Origin: Streptomyces sp. NRRL B-1347
GTDB taxonomy: Bacteria > Actinomycetota > Actinomycetes > Streptomycetales > Streptomycetaceae
Direction: 5' to 3'
Assembly (NCBI RefSeq): GCF_000720325.1
Contig: NZ_JOJM01000014.1
Location: 62,001-126,000 of the forward strand
Length of the DNA stretch: 64,000 bases
Position numbers and translations under genes: made by a program. The notes beneath the pieces are model-generated. The model had not been told where the DNA came from. It did no database searches and saw only the letters and a list, made by a program, of their open reading frames with translations. Of this stretch, positions 28,151 through 38,001 are shown in pieces. The number at the start of each line of letters is the position of its first letter. The stretch's first letter is position 1.

Positions 28151-29007
28151 CAGCGGGGGCAGAAGTAGCTGGAGCGGTTCATCCAGGGCCGCCGGCGCAT
28201 CGGCGTGCCGCACCGGCGGCACGGCTCGCCCTCGCGGCCGTACGCGTCGAGGGACCGGTCGAAGTAGCCGGACTCCCCGTTCACGTTCACGTAGAGGCTG
28301 TCGAAGCTGGTGCCGCCGACGGCGAGCGCCGCGTTCATCACGTCCCGTACGTGACCGAGGAGTTCCATCGTGCGCGGGCGGGTGAAGGTGGCGGTGGGGC
28401 GCTCGTAGTGCAGCCGGGCGCGCCAGAGCGCCTCGTCCGCGTAGATGTTGCCGACGCCGCTGATCAGCGACTGGTTCAGGAGCGCGCGCTTGATCGTCGT
28501 ACGGCTGCGGCGCAGCGCGTGGTGGAAGGCGTCGGCGTCGAAGCGCTCGTCCAGCGGGTCGCGGGCGATGTGCGCGATGACGTCGGGCAGGCCGTCCGCG
28601 GTGGTGTCGTGCAGCGAGAGGCCGCCGAAGGTGCGCTGGTCGACGAAGCGCAGCTCCGTGCCGGCCGCGCCCGCGGCGGAGCCGTCGACCGGATCGGCGA
28701 AGCGGACCCGGATCCTCAAGTGCTTCTCGTCCGGGGCCTCTTGGTCCTTCACGAGCAGCTGCCCGCTCATGCCCAGATGGGCGAGCACGGCGCTGCCGGT
28801 GTCCTCGACGGGCAGCCACAGATATTTGCCGCGGCGGCTCGGGGCGCCGATGCGGTGCCCCTTCAGCCGGTGCGCGAAGTCGTCGGCGCCCGCGATGTGC
28901 CGCCGGACGGCACGCGGGTGCAGCACCTCCACGTCGGCGACGGTCCGGTCCGCCACCCAGCGCGCGAGACCCCGCCGCACGACCTCTACCTCAGGCAGCT
29001 CGGGCAC
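28117..29007 (-). CDS. mutM: Formamidopyrimidine-DNA glycosylase MutM
   Basis: This 296-residue base-excision enzyme removes 8-oxoguanine and Fapy lesions. The catalytic N-terminal proline and glutamate (PELPEVE) are intact. The helix-two-turn-helix with [10 protein letters not shown] and the zinc finger near the C-terminus (CRRCGTPM ... YFCPRCQ) are complete. The GTG at 29007 has GAGGAG upstream. It follows rnc, but a hairpin lies between. Confidence 0.95.
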   Translation of the reverse strand: MPELPEVEVVRRGLARWVADRTVADVEVLHPRAVRRHIAGADDFAHRLKGHRIGAPSRRGKYLWLPVEDTGSAVLAHLGMSGQLLVKDQEAPDEKHLRIRVRFADPVDGSAAGAAGTELRFVDQRTFGGLSLHDTTADGLPDVIAHIARDPLDERFDADAFHHALRRSRTTIKRALLNQSLISGVGNIYADEALWRARLHYERPTATFTRPRTMELLGHVRDVMNAALAVGGTSFDSLYVNVNGESGYFDRSLDAYGREGEPCRRCGTPMRRRPWMNRSSYFCPRCQRPPRPSRLS

Positions 29008-29090
29008 GGCACTCCTCGGGTGGGACGCGCTGATGGTTCCCGCAGCGTATCGCGCGGGCGCGGGACCGCCGCCGCGGGCTCCGACAACAG

Positions 29091-29125
29091 CGCACCCCCG
29101 CGGGAACGAGTCCTGCGGGGGTGCG
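29091..29125 (-). terminator. rnc terminator
   Basis: A perfect 11-bp stem CGCACCCCCGC/GCGGGGGTGCG with a 13-nt loop begins 15 bp after the rnc stop and separates it from mutM. Confidence 0.65.
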
Positions 29126-29139
29126 TGTGAGCCTGGACG

Positions 29140-29937
29140 TCAGGCGGTCGCGGCGCCCGAGGACGACGGGCCGTCGTCCTCATCGGCCTTGGCACGCTCG
29201 TCGGCGGCCGCGCGGATCGCACGCCACGCGGACTCCGCGGCCTGCTGCTCCGCTTCCTTCTTGCTGCGGCCGGTGCCGGTGCCGTACGAGACGCCTCCGA
29301 CGCGGGCGGCAGCAGTGAAGGTCTTCTCGTGGTCGGGTCCGCTCTCCGAGACGAGGTACTCGGGCACGCCGAGGCTCTCCATCGCGGTGAGCTCCTGGAG
29401 GCTGGTCTTCCAGTCCAGGCCGGCCCCGAGGTTCGAGGACTTCTCGATCAGCGGGTCGAAGAGCCGGTGCACCAGCTCGCTCGCCGCGTCGAGTCCTTGG
29501 TCGAGATAGACCGCGCCGATCACCGCTTCGAGGGTGTCGGCGAGGATGGACGCCTTGTCCCGGCCACCCGTGCCCTCTTCGCCCCGGCCGAGCCGGATGA
29601 AGGAGCCGAGTTCGAGCCCACGGCCCACCTCCGCAAGCGCACGCGAGTTGACCACCGCGGCCCGCAACTTGGCCAGCTGGCCTTCGGGCAGGTCGGGGTG
29701 GGTGCGGTACAGCGTGTCCGTGACGACGAGGCCCAGGACGGAGTCCCCGAGGAACTCCAGGCGCTCGTTCGTCGGCAGACCGCCGTTCTCGTACGCGTAC
29801 GAACGGTGGGTCAGTGCACGCACCAGAAGGGCGGACTCGAGCTGATACCCGAGCCGCCCTTCCAGAAGCGTGTGGGACGAGGCCGCGTTGTTGCTGTCTG
29901 CCATCTTGGCGTCTTCCGCCTTCTTAGGGCTAGACAC
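29140..29937 (-). CDS. rnc: Ribonuclease III
   Basis: This 265-residue endonuclease cleaves double-stranded RNA in rRNA and mRNA processing. In streptomycetes it is known as AbsB and affects antibiotic synthesis globally. The signature [14 protein letters not shown] and catalytic DTLEAVIGA are present, followed by a double-stranded RNA binding domain (TSLQELT through the KKEAEQQAA helix). The GTG at 29937 is chosen because GAGAGG lies 4 nt before it; an in-frame ATG at 29904 is an alternative. It follows rpmF by 19 bp. Confidence 0.95.
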   Translation of the reverse strand: MSSPKKAEDAKMADSNNAASSHTLLEGRLGYQLESALLVRALTHRSYAYENGGLPTNERLEFLGDSVLGLVVTDTLYRTHPDLPEGQLAKLRAAVVNSRALAEVGRGLELGSFIRLGRGEEGTGGRDKASILADTLEAVIGAVYLDQGLDAASELVHRLFDPLIEKSSNLGAGLDWKTSLQELTAMESLGVPEYLVSESGPDHEKTFTAAARVGGVSYGTGTGRSKKEAEQQAAESAWRAIRAAADERAKADEDDGPSSSGAATA

Positions 29938-29956
29938 AGCGCCTCTCACCAGCCGC

Positions 29957-30130
29957 TCAGACCTCGAGGACCTGGCGCTTGTTGTAGGTGCCGCAGCTCG
30001 GGCACGCGATGTGCTGCTGCTTCGGCTCCTGGCAACGCTCACACGAAACCAGGGGGGTGACCGCAGCCTTCCACTGCGACCGGCGGTGGCGCGTGTTGCT
30101 GCGCGACATCTTCCGCTTCGGAACAGCCAC
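29957..30130 (-). CDS. rpmF: 50S ribosomal protein L32
   Basis: This 57-residue ribosomal protein begins [18 protein letters not shown] and has the two CxxC pairs (CERC, CPSC) of a zinc-binding L32. The GTG at 30130 starts just 2 nt after the stop of the DUF177 gene, with AGGAGA inside the upstream coding end. DUF177-rpmF is a conserved bacterial pair. Confidence 0.96.
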   Translation of the reverse strand: MAVPKRKMSRSNTRHRRSQWKAAVTPLVSCERCQEPKQQHIACPSCGTYNKRQVLEV

Positions 30131-30132
30131 GG

Positions 30133-30834
30133 CTACTTCTCCTGCTTCTCGTCGGCGTGCGCTGATCGAGGCGCGCCGCCGCTCATCTCGTCCTTCTCGC
30201 CGCCCTTGATGGATTCGGCGAGTCCCTGCAGTGCCGCCCAACGGATGTCGACGGCATCGTGGTGGTGGTCCGGGTCGTCCGTGAGCCGCGCCCCGCATTC
30301 GGAGCACAGACCTTCACAGTCTTCCTGGCACACCGGCTGCATCGGCAGTGCGAGCACCACCGCATCACGCAGCACGGGCTCGAGGTCGAACATGCCGTCC
30401 TCGAGAAAGAGCCTGTCCTCGTCTTCCTCGGCGTCGTCGGCCGGTTCCGCTGCGCGGCCCCGGTCGTCGGCGTCAGGGTACGAGAACATCTCCTGGAAGT
30501 CCGCGTCGAGCTCAAGCTCGAGCGGCTCCAGACACCTTACGCACTCCCCCTTGGCCGATGCACGGGCGGTGCCTGTGACAAGCACCCCTTCCATGACCGA
30601 CTCCAGGCGGATCTCCAGCTCCATCGGAGCGCCCTCGGGCACTCCGACGACACCCTCGACACCGAACGGCGCCGGGGCGCCGGGAGCGTCGATGGTGCGG
30701 GTCAGCCGCTGCATGGCACCGGGACGCCGACCCAGCTCGTGCGTGTCGAACACGAGGGGGTTGCGGTGGTCGAGGCGCGTACTCAGGGCTTTTCCTGCTT
30801 TCGAGATCCTGGGATGGGGCAAGGGGGCCACCAC
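30133..30834 (-). CDS. DUF177 (YceD-family) protein
   Basis: This protein (233 residues from the GTG at 30834) belongs to the DUF177 family always found before rpmF, linked to 23S rRNA or large-subunit biogenesis. It shows NPLVFDTHELGRRPG, the cysteine pair in GECVRCLEPLELELD and a C-terminal CQEDCEGLCSECG cluster that probably binds zinc. The start is unsettled: conserved sequence begins near 30780, where a CTG at 30786 is preceded by AGGA, so the first 16 residues may not be translated. Confidence 0.88.
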   Translation of the reverse strand: MVAPLPHPRISKAGKALSTRLDHRNPLVFDTHELGRRPGAMQRLTRTIDAPGAPAPFGVEGVVGVPEGAPMELEIRLESVMEGVLVTGTARASAKGECVRCLEPLELELDADFQEMFSYPDADDRGRAAEPADDAEEDEDRLFLEDGMFDLEPVLRDAVVLALPMQPVCQEDCEGLCSECGARLTDDPDHHHDAVDIRWAALQGLAESIKGGEKDEMSGGAPRSAHADEKQEK

Positions 30835-30972
30835 GCGGACGTCTCGGAACCGAGACCTGAGCGGGCAGCGCTGATCGCAGACGTAGCGCGACCGAAGAGC
30901 CAGGATACTGGACCATTCGCTCTCGGCCCAATCCGGCCCCGACGAACCGGCCGGACCCGGGCGCGACGGGCC

Positions 30973-32118
30973 CTAGCGCCCCTGCTCGTACTGGCGCAGC
31001 TGCTCCGCGCTGATCATCGTGGTGTCGAAGAGGCTGGTCTCGTCGAGCACGGCGGGAGCGGGGTTCTGCCGACCGTAGTCCTGCGCCTGCTGCGGGGCGT
31101 AGTCCTGGCGCTGGTACGCGTACGGGTCCTGCGGATAGCCGTACGGATCCTGCTGGCCGTACGGCTGCTGGTAGGCGTACTGGTCCGGCCCGCCGTACTG
31201 GTCCTGGTGACCGTACTGACCCTGCTGGTCGTACGCGTACGGATCGGGCTGGTGGTCGGGGCGCGGCGGGGCGTACGGCTCCTGGGCGGGGACGCGGGGT
31301 GCGGCGGGGGCGCCCGGGGCCGCCGGTGCGCTCCCGGCGCGGGGGGACTCGGGAGCCTCGGCGAGGTCCGCGAGGAAGTCGGCGTCGGAGGTGTGGCCCG
31401 AGCGCCCGGATTCGGCGTGCGCGCCCAGCTCGCTCAGCTCGGCCGCGGGGGCGCGGCCCTGGAGCTTCTGCCGGCCCCGGCCGACGGCCTCCAGGGTCTT
31501 GGCGAGGACCGCCTCGAAGGCGCCGAGCTTGGCGTCCACGTACGCGTCGGCGTCGCGGCGCAGCGTCTCCGGGTCATGGCTGCGCTGGGGGGCGTCCTCG
31601 TCCTCGTAGCCGTGCTCGTCCAGGCCGGGCCCTGTGCCGAGGAGCTTCTCGCGGCCGCGGCCGACGGAGCCGAGGGTCTTGGTGAGCACGACCTCGAAGT
31701 TGGCCAGCTTGGAGTCCACGTAGTCGTCGGCCTCGGCGCGGATCTCCTCGGCGTCCTGGCGGGCCTCGCCGACGATGCGGTCGGCCTCGCCCTGGGAGCG
31801 GCGCGCGACCTCCGTGTCGGAGATCAGCGAGCCGCGCTCCGCGTGCGCGGACTCGATGATCCGGTCCGCCTCCTGCCGGGCCCGCTCGACGAGCTGCTCA
31901 CGGCCGCCGATCAGCTCCTGGGCCTGGGCGAGGGAGCCCGGCAGGGCCTGGCGCACTTCCTCGAGCATCGACAGGAGCTGCGCGCGGTTGACCACGCAGG
32001 AGGCGGACATGGGCATGGACTTGGCGCTGCCGACCGCCTCGACGATCTCGTCGATCTTCTTCTGCACGTCCACCGCGGGCTCGCCACTCTCTACAGCTGG
32101 TTGGGAGACGGACGGCAC
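30973..32118 (-). CDS. SepIVA-like coiled-coil cell-division protein
   Basis: This protein of 381 residues (from the GTG at 32118; a GTG at 32073 beginning VDVQKKIDEIV is equally plausible) has alternating heptad coiled coils. Two related blocks ending DDYVDSKLANFEVVL and DAYVDAKLGAFEAVL are followed by GRGR-K-L and look like an internal duplication. A disordered tail rich in Tyr, Gln, Pro and Asp (QQPYGQQDPYGYPQDPYAY type) covers the last third. The position between coaD and the DUF177-rpmF-rnc run matches mycobacterial SepIVA, a DivIVA-domain division protein. Function here is inferred from that synteny. Confidence 0.8.
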   Translation of the reverse strand: MPSVSQPAVESGEPAVDVQKKIDEIVEAVGSAKSMPMSASCVVNRAQLLSMLEEVRQALPGSLAQAQELIGGREQLVERARQEADRIIESAHAERGSLISDTEVARRSQGEADRIVGEARQDAEEIRAEADDYVDSKLANFEVVLTKTLGSVGRGREKLLGTGPGLDEHGYEDEDAPQRSHDPETLRRDADAYVDAKLGAFEAVLAKTLEAVGRGRQKLQGRAPAAELSELGAHAESGRSGHTSDADFLADLAEAPESPRAGSAPAAPGAPAAPRVPAQEPYAPPRPDHQPDPYAYDQQGQYGHQDQYGGPDQYAYQQPYGQQDPYGYPQDPYAYQRQDYAPQQAQDYGRQNPAPAVLDETSLFDTTMISAEQLRQYEQGR

Positions 32119-32133
32119 GACTGTAGCCCGTGA

Positions 32134-32643
32134 TCAGCCCTTGGCGAGGCGCTTGTTGAGGGCTTCGAGCACGACCGGGGGAACGAGGTGCGCGATGTCG
32201 CCGCCCCAGGCCGCGACCTCCTTGACGAGCGAGGAGGAGAGGAAGCTGTAGGCGGGGTTGGTGGGCACGAACAGCGTCTCGACGCCGGAGAGGCCGTTGT
32301 TCATCTGGGCCATCTGCAGCTCGTAGTCGAAGTCGCTGACCGCGCGCAGGCCCTTGACGATGGCCGGGATGTCGCGCTCCTTGCAGAAGTCCACCAACAG
32401 GCCGTGGAACGACTCCACTTCCACGTTGCCGAACTCACGGGTGACCTGACGGATCAGGTCGATGCGCTCCTCGATCTCGAAGAGGCCCTTCTTCGACTGA
32501 TTGATCATCACCGCGACGTGCACGACGTCGTACAGCTTGGAGGCGCGGGCGATGATGTCCAGGTGTCCATTGGTGATGGGGTCGAACGACCCCGGACAGA
32601 CGGCGCGGCGCAACGGAAGTCCCTCGCTCTCCGGTCGGGTCAT
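32134..32643 (-). CDS. coaD: Phosphopantetheine adenylyltransferase
   Basis: This 169-residue enzyme makes dephospho-CoA from phosphopantetheine and ATP. The nucleotidyltransferase motif [12 protein letters not shown] and the later [12 protein letters not shown] are intact. Its ATG at 32643 overlaps the rsmD stop (ATGA), so rsmD and coaD are coupled, a widespread arrangement. Confidence 0.96.
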   Translation of the reverse strand: MTRPESEGLPLRRAVCPGSFDPITNGHLDIIARASKLYDVVHVAVMINQSKKGLFEIEERIDLIRQVTREFGNVEVESFHGLLVDFCKERDIPAIVKGLRAVSDFDYELQMAQMNNGLSGVETLFVPTNPAYSFLSSSLVKEVAAWGGDIAHLVPPVVLEALNKRLAKG

Positions 32644-33233
32644 GGCGCGATTTCTTGTTCGTCGCACGTAGAGGCGGCGCGACCGTACCAAAACGTGCCT
32701 TCGCCGTAGCGACGGGACCTCAGTTCCTCGAAGCCGTCCGGCCAGTGGAAAACTCCGCCTCTCGTACTGCGTTCAACGGTGACGAGCGCGTCGTCCGCGA
32801 GCCAGCTTCCCGAGCGGAGTGTGAGCAGGATCTCCCGGAGATCGTCATCTCCCACCGCGTAGGGGGGGTCGAGAAACACCAGGTCATAGGGGGCGGTAGG
32901 GGTGCTTTCCCGGATGACTTGAGCGGCTTTGCCCGCTCTCACGTCGGCGCCGGGCAGGCCGAGCGACCGGACGTTGTCCCGGATGGTGCGCACCGCGCGG
33001 GCGTCGGCCTCGACGAGCAGGGCGTGCGCGGCGCCCCGGGACAGCGCCTCCAGGGCGACCGCGCCCGAGCCCGCGTACAGGTCGAGGACGCGGGCGCCGT
33101 CGAGCGTGCCCTGGAAGGCCTGCCAAGTGGAGAACAGGCCTTCGCGGGCGCGGTCCGATGTGGGCCGGGTGCCGTTGCCCGGCGGTACGGAGAGGCGGCG
33201 CCCGCCGGCCGTACCGGCGATCACGCGGGTCAT
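32640..33233 (-). CDS. rsmD: 16S rRNA (guanine966-N2)-methyltransferase RsmD
   Basis: This 197-residue enzyme methylates G966 of 16S rRNA. It begins [14 protein letters not shown] and has [17 protein letters not shown] (SAM site) and the catalytic FLDPPY motif typical of N2-guanine methyltransferases. The ATG at 33233 is the conserved start. It is coupled to coaD downstream and lies 99 bp after recG. Confidence 0.95.
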   Translation of the reverse strand: MTRVIAGTAGGRRLSVPPGNGTRPTSDRAREGLFSTWQAFQGTLDGARVLDLYAGSGAVALEALSRGAAHALLVEADARAVRTIRDNVRSLGLPGADVRAGKAAQVIRESTPTAPYDLVFLDPPYAVGDDDLREILLTLRSGSWLADDALVTVERSTRGGVFHWPDGFEELRSRRYGEGTFWYGRAASTCDEQEIAP

Positions 33234-33332
33234 CTGGGTGTCTGCGTCCTTCGGCTGCGAGGGGAGCCCCGGGTGGGGCACGTGGTGGGCCCCGGGACGG
33301 GGTCTGCCTTCACGATAGGTCGTATCCGCTCG

Positions 33333-35549
33333 TCATCCCTTGTCGAGGTACTGCTCGCGCTCCGCGTCCAGGAGGGCGTCCAGGGCCGTGCGGAGCTCGG
33401 GCAGGTGCTCCAGGTCGGGGTCGCGGGCGACCACGGCGGTGGCCTCCTCGCGGGCCGCCGCGATGATCTCCTCGTCGTCGATGACGGCGAGCATCCGCAG
33501 CGACGAGCGGACGCCGGACTGCGCCTGGCCGAGCACGTCGCCCTCGCGGCGCTGCTCCAGGTCGATGCGGGAGAGCTCGAAGCCGTCCAGGGTCGACGCC
33601 ACCGCGTTCAGCCGGGCGCGGGCCGGGCTGGCCTCCGGCATGTCGGTGACGAGCAGGCACAGGCCGGGGGCGGAGCCACGGCCGACGCGGCCGCGGAGCT
33701 GGTGCAGCTGGGAGACGCCGAAGCGGTCGGCGTCCATGATCACCATTGCCGTCGCGTTCGGCACGTTCACCCCCACCTCGATCACCGTCGTGGCGACCAG
33801 GACGTGGGTCTCGCCCGCGGCGAAGCGGCGCATCACCGCGTCCTTGTCGTCGGGCTGCATGCGGCCGTGCAGGACCTCGACCCGCAGGCCCTGGAGCGGG
33901 CCTCGGGCCAGCTGCTCGGCGACGTCCAGGACCGCGAGCGGAGGCCGCTTCTCCGCCTCCGCCTCCTCCTCCGCGGACTTCTTCTTGCCCTTCTTCGAAG
34001 AGGCGTCCTTCTCGTCCTCGTCGTCGCCGATGCGGGGGCAGACCACGTACGCCTGGTGGCCGTTCTCCACCTCCTCGCGGACGCGTTCCCACGCGCGGGC
34101 GAGGAAGTGTGGCTTGTCCTGTGCCGGGACGACGTGGCTGGAGATCGGCGAGCGCCCGGCGGGCAGCTGGTCGAGCACGGAGGTCTCCAGGTCGCCGAAG
34201 ACCGTCATCGCGACCGTGCGCGGGATGGGCGTCGCCGTCATCACCAGCAGGTGCGGGGGCTGCTTGCCCTTGCCGCGCAGGGCGTCGCGCTGCTCGACTC
34301 CGAAGCGGTGCTGCTCGTCGACCACGACCAGGCCCAGGTCGTGGAACTGCACCTTGTCCTCGATCAGCGCGTGCGTCCCGATGACGATCCCGGCCTCGCC
34401 CGTGACCAGGTCGAGCAGCGCCTGCCGCCGCGCGGCGGCGCCCATGGACCCGGTGAGCAGCGTGACCTTGGTGGCGTGCTCGGAACCCCCGAGCATGCCG
34501 CCCTCGGCCAGCTCCCCCATCATCTCGGTGACCGAACGGTGGTGCTGCTGGGCGAGCACCTCCGTGGGCGCGAGCATCGCGGCCTGGCCCCCGGCATCCA
34601 CGACGGCGAGCATGGCGCGCAGCGCGACCATTGTCTTCCCCGAACCGACCTCTCCCTGGAGGAGGCGGTGCATGGGGTGTTCCGTGGCCAGGTCGGCGAA
34701 GATCTCGCGGGAGACGGTGCGCTGGCCGTCCGTGAGCTCGAAGGGGAGCTTGGCGTCGAAGGCGTCCAGGAGGCCGTCCGGGCGGGGTCTGCGGGCGACC
34801 GCGGGCAGCTGGGAGTCCGCGAAGCGGCGCCGGGCCAGGGCGACCTGGAGGACGAACGCCTCGTCCCACTTCAGGCGGTCGCGGGCCGTCGCGATGTCCG
34901 CCTTCGTGTGCGGGCGGTGGATCTTGAGGAGGGCCTCGGGGAGCGGGATGAGGCCGCGGCCGTCGCGCAGGCTCGGGGGCAGCGGGTCCAGGGCCTCCTG
35001 GGCGCTCGGCAGCACCGCGTCGATCGACTTGGCGATCTTCCACGACTCCAGCTTCGCGGTGGCCGGGTAGATCGGGAGCAGCGCGCCCGCCCAGGAGTCG
35101 ACCGCCTCGGCTGCGGACTCGCTGTCGGCCCGCAGCAGTTCGTACGCCGGGTGGGCGAGCTGCATCTTGTGGTTGAAGACCGAGACCTTGCCCGCGAACA
35201 TCGCGCGCGTGCCGGGGAGCAGGTCCTTGTGCGGCTTGTGGATGCCGCGACCGAAGAAGACGAGCTGGAGCTGGCCGCTGCCGTCGGTGATGGTCACCTC
35301 CAGGCGCTGGCCGCGCCCCGCGTTGAACTTCAGTACGCGCGCGGTCGCCACCTGGGCCACGACCGTGACGTGCTCGTCCAGCGGGAGGTCGGAGAGGCGG
35401 GTGAGCTCGCCCCGCTCGGCGTAGCGGCGGGGGTAGTGGTGCAGCAGGTCGCCCACCGTGTGCAGGTCGAGGTGCTCGGCCATGACCTTGGCGGTGGCTT
35501 GGCCGAGGGCGTTCTTCAGCGGTTCTTGGAGCGCGTGCACGAGATCCAT
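33333..35549 (-). CDS. recG: ATP-dependent DNA helicase RecG
   Basis: This 738-residue helicase remodels stalled replication forks and Holliday junctions. An N-terminal wedge/OB domain (VTVVAQVATARVLKF) precedes the helicase lobes with Walker A GEVGSGKT, VVVDEQHRFGV and TATPIPRT. The C-terminal lobe has the EVGVNVPNAT and QLRGRVGR motifs. A charged insertion (KKGKKKSAEEEAEAEKR) sits in lobe 2, as in other streptomycete RecG proteins. The ATG at 35549 (MDLVHALQEP) is the conserved start. It follows the DAK/DegV-like gene by 77 bp. Confidence 0.96.
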   Translation of the reverse strand: MDLVHALQEPLKNALGQATAKVMAEHLDLHTVGDLLHHYPRRYAERGELTRLSDLPLDEHVTVVAQVATARVLKFNAGRGQRLEVTITDGSGQLQLVFFGRGIHKPHKDLLPGTRAMFAGKVSVFNHKMQLAHPAYELLRADSESAAEAVDSWAGALLPIYPATAKLESWKIAKSIDAVLPSAQEALDPLPPSLRDGRGLIPLPEALLKIHRPHTKADIATARDRLKWDEAFVLQVALARRRFADSQLPAVARRPRPDGLLDAFDAKLPFELTDGQRTVSREIFADLATEHPMHRLLQGEVGSGKTMVALRAMLAVVDAGGQAAMLAPTEVLAQQHHRSVTEMMGELAEGGMLGGSEHATKVTLLTGSMGAAARRQALLDLVTGEAGIVIGTHALIEDKVQFHDLGLVVVDEQHRFGVEQRDALRGKGKQPPHLLVMTATPIPRTVAMTVFGDLETSVLDQLPAGRSPISSHVVPAQDKPHFLARAWERVREEVENGHQAYVVCPRIGDDEDEKDASSKKGKKKSAEEEAEAEKRPPLAVLDVAEQLARGPLQGLRVEVLHGRMQPDDKDAVMRRFAAGETHVLVATTVIEVGVNVPNATAMVIMDADRFGVSQLHQLRGRVGRGSAPGLCLLVTDMPEASPARARLNAVASTLDGFELSRIDLEQRREGDVLGQAQSGVRSSLRMLAVIDDEEIIAAAREEATAVVARDPDLEHLPELRTALDALLDAEREQYLDKG

Positions 35550-35626
35550 TGCACACCACGCCACTGACATTCCGGGCCCGGGCCCGGAATCCGGCCCCGC
35601 GAGCCGCTGCCGCCCCGGCCCCGGGG

Positions 35627-37366
35627 CTACTCCACGCCGATGAGGAGGAGGGCCGACTGCGGGCCGCCTCGGTAGAGGACCGTGTCCACGGCCAGATGGC
35701 CGTCGCGCACGTGCTTCTGGAGGCGTTCGGCCACCGCGTCCGAGACCTCCTCGCCCAGGACCAGCGTGACCATCTCGCCGCCCGCCGCCAGCATCCGGTC
35801 GAGGACGATCTCGGCCGTGGCCGCGACCTCCGCCGCGATGACCGCGACGTCGCCGTCGATGAGGCCGAGGACGTCCCCGGCCTGGCAGATGCCCGCGGTG
35901 GTCCACGACTGCCGCTCGGCGACGGCCAGTTCCGCGTACCGGGTCGCGCCGGCCGCCGCCGTCATCGCGACGACGTCCTCGTCGAAGCGCCGGTCCGGCT
36001 CGTGCACGGCGAGGGCCGCGATGCCCTGCACCGGGGAGCGGGTGGGGATCAGGGCGACGCGCACGCCTTCGGAGCGGGCCTGTTCGGCGGCCGCCGCCGC
36101 GGTGTGCCGCAGGTCGGCGTCGTTCGGCAGCAGCACCACCTCGCGCGCGTGGGCGCGTCGGACCGCCTCGACCAGCTCGCCGCTCGCGGGCGGCTCCCCC
36201 GCGCGCGCGGGCACGGTGGTCGCCCCCGCCTCCGCGTACAGGCCGCCCAGGCCCTCACCCCGTACGACGGCCACGATGCCGCGCTGCGCGCGCTCGCGCG
36301 GCGGCTGCGCGGCGCGGACGGCGTGCGCGTCGCCGAGGCCGAAGTGCGTGATGCGGATGCGGTACGGCCTGCCCGCCTCGACCCCCGCCTCGACGGCCGC
36401 GCCCGCGTCGTCCACGTGCACGTGCACGTTCCACAGGCCGTCGCCGCCGACCACGACGAGGGAGTCGCCGAGCCCGTCGAGCCGGGCCCTGAGCCGGGCG
36501 ACCGCGCTGTCGTCCGCCTCCAGGAGGTAGATCACCTCGAAGGCCGGACCGGCGCCGGAGCCGTCGGCGCACTCGGTGCCCGGGGCCGCGCAGTCCAGGC
36601 CCTCCACGCGCGCGTGGGTCCATGTGTTCCGGGGGGTCGTGGCGGCGCGGTCGCCCACGCTCTCCCCCGACAGCGCCCCCACGAGCGCCCCGAGGACCGC
36701 CACGAGGCCCCGGCCCCCGGCGTCCACCACGCCCGCGCGGCCGAGCACGGCCAGCTGGTCCGGGGTGGCGGCCAGGGCCGCGCGGGCGCCGTCGTAGGCC
36801 GCGCGGGCCACCGCGCCGCAGTCGCCCGCGGGCCGCCCCGCCCCGGCCGCCTCCGCCGCCGCCCTGGCGACCGTCAGGAACGTCCCCTCCACGGGGTGGG
36901 CGACCGCCTGGTACGCGGCCTGGGACGCGCGCCGCAGCGCCCTCGCCAGGAGCTCGCCGTCCGCGTGAGGTGCGTCACCTCCGGGATCCCGCGAATCCCC
37001 GGAGTCCGCGGAGCCCGCTGAGTCCGCGGGATCGGGTGCGCTCCCGTCGTCGGCCAGCACCTGCGCCATGCCGCGCAGCAGCTGCGCGAGGATCGTGCCC
37101 GAGTTGCCGCGGGCCCCGATCAGCGCCCCGTGCGCCAGTGCGCGCACGGCCTCGGTCCGGGTGGGCTCGGTGGGCTCCAGGCCCGCGAAGACGGCGTCGA
37201 CGGCCTGGTTCGCCGACTCCATCGTCAAGTAGAGGTTGGTCCCGGTGTCCGCGTCGGCGACCGGATAGACGTTGATCGCGTCGATCTCCTCGCGGGCCTG
37301 CCCCAGCGCGTCCAGAGCCAGTGCGCTCCACGCGCGGATCGCGACCGCGTCGAGGTTCTGCGGCAA
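35627..37366 (-). CDS. DAK2/DegV-fold kinase-like protein (FakA-like)
   Basis: This 579-residue protein has an N-terminal DAK phosphatase/DhaL domain (REEIDAINVYPVADADTGTN, where the aspartates bind Mg-ATP, and GARGNSGTILAQLLRG) and a C-terminal FakA-type region. Homologues upstream of recG are annotated as dihydroxyacetone-kinase-like; Firmicute relatives are fatty-acid kinase FakA. No FakB partner is present, so the substrate is not certain. The start is a TTG at 37366: a perfect AGGAGG lies 6 nt upstream and the protein then begins with the conserved PQNLDAVAIR. Divergent from rpmB. Confidence 0.88.
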   Translation of the reverse strand: MPQNLDAVAIRAWSALALDALGQAREEIDAINVYPVADADTGTNLYLTMESANQAVDAVFAGLEPTEPTRTEAVRALAHGALIGARGNSGTILAQLLRGMAQVLADDGSAPDPADSAGSADSGDSRDPGGDAPHADGELLARALRRASQAAYQAVAHPVEGTFLTVARAAAEAAGAGRPAGDCGAVARAAYDGARAALAATPDQLAVLGRAGVVDAGGRGLVAVLGALVGALSGESVGDRAATTPRNTWTHARVEGLDCAAPGTECADGSGAGPAFEVIYLLEADDSAVARLRARLDGLGDSLVVVGGDGLWNVHVHVDDAGAAVEAGVEAGRPYRIRITHFGLGDAHAVRAAQPPRERAQRGIVAVVRGEGLGGLYAEAGATTVPARAGEPPASGELVEAVRRAHAREVVLLPNDADLRHTAAAAAEQARSEGVRVALIPTRSPVQGIAALAVHEPDRRFDEDVVAMTAAAGATRYAELAVAERQSWTTAGICQAGDVLGLIDGDVAVIAAEVAATAEIVLDRMLAAGGEMVTLVLGEEVSDAVAERLQKHVRDGHLAVDTVLYRGGPQSALLLIGVE

Positions 37367-37624
37367 CTGTCGCCTCCTAAAGAGCGTCCGGAACGGCCGG
37401 GACGGCGGGATGAGACGCAGCGTAGACCCGGTGCAGGAGGGGAGCGCGGGGCGGGCCCCGGGCGAGACATGGTAGTTTCGTTGTACCGAAGCAGTCGTTG
37501 TATGCTGCTCCGGTTGCCCGATACACATCGGGACATTCCCCTGGCACCGCCACCCAGATCATTCGCTCTGATCCCGGCATGCCGGGTTTAACCGTAAGTG
37601 CATCTGAAGTCTTTGGAGTGACCC

Positions 37625-37810
37625 GTGGCTGCCAACTGCGACGTCTGCGGCAAGGGGCCGGGCTTCGGCAACAACATCTCGCACTCGCACCGCCGTACGC
37701 CCCGTCGCTGGAACCCGAACATCCAGCGCGTGCGTGCCGTGGTCGGCGGGACGCCGAAGCGGCTCAATGCCTGCACCTCGTGCATCAAGGCCGGCAAGGT
37801 CTCGCGCTGA
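37625..37810 (+). CDS. rpmB: 50S ribosomal protein L28
   Basis: This 61-residue L28 has the N-terminal CDVCGKGP and C-terminal CTSCIKAGK pairs, so it is the zinc-containing form rather than the zinc-free paralogue used in zinc starvation. A GTG start follows GGAG. It is a single-gene unit with its own strong terminator. Confidence 0.96.
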   Translation: MAANCDVCGKGPGFGNNISHSHRRTPRRWNPNIQRVRAVVGGTPKRLNACTSCIKAGKVSR

Positions 37811-37849
37811 CGCTTAGTTCTGCGCGGCCACCTGGCCGGTTACCGAAAG

Positions 37850-37878
37850 AGCCGGTCCCCTCGGGGGCCGGCTTTTTC
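37850..37878 (+). terminator. rpmB terminator
   Basis: An 11-bp stem with one wobble (37850-37860 with 37863-37873) runs directly into TTTTT. This is a canonical intrinsic terminator, 40 bp after the stop. Confidence 0.9.
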
Positions 37879-38001
37879 GCGCCTTGAGGCCAGTACTTTT
37901 CGTGTGTACGTCAGCACTCTCCGTAGGGCATCGGCGCGCGCCGACATCGCCACGGGGTCTCGCGCTCTCCGGGCCGCCGTCCGCCTGCCAGGATCTGGAG
38001 C

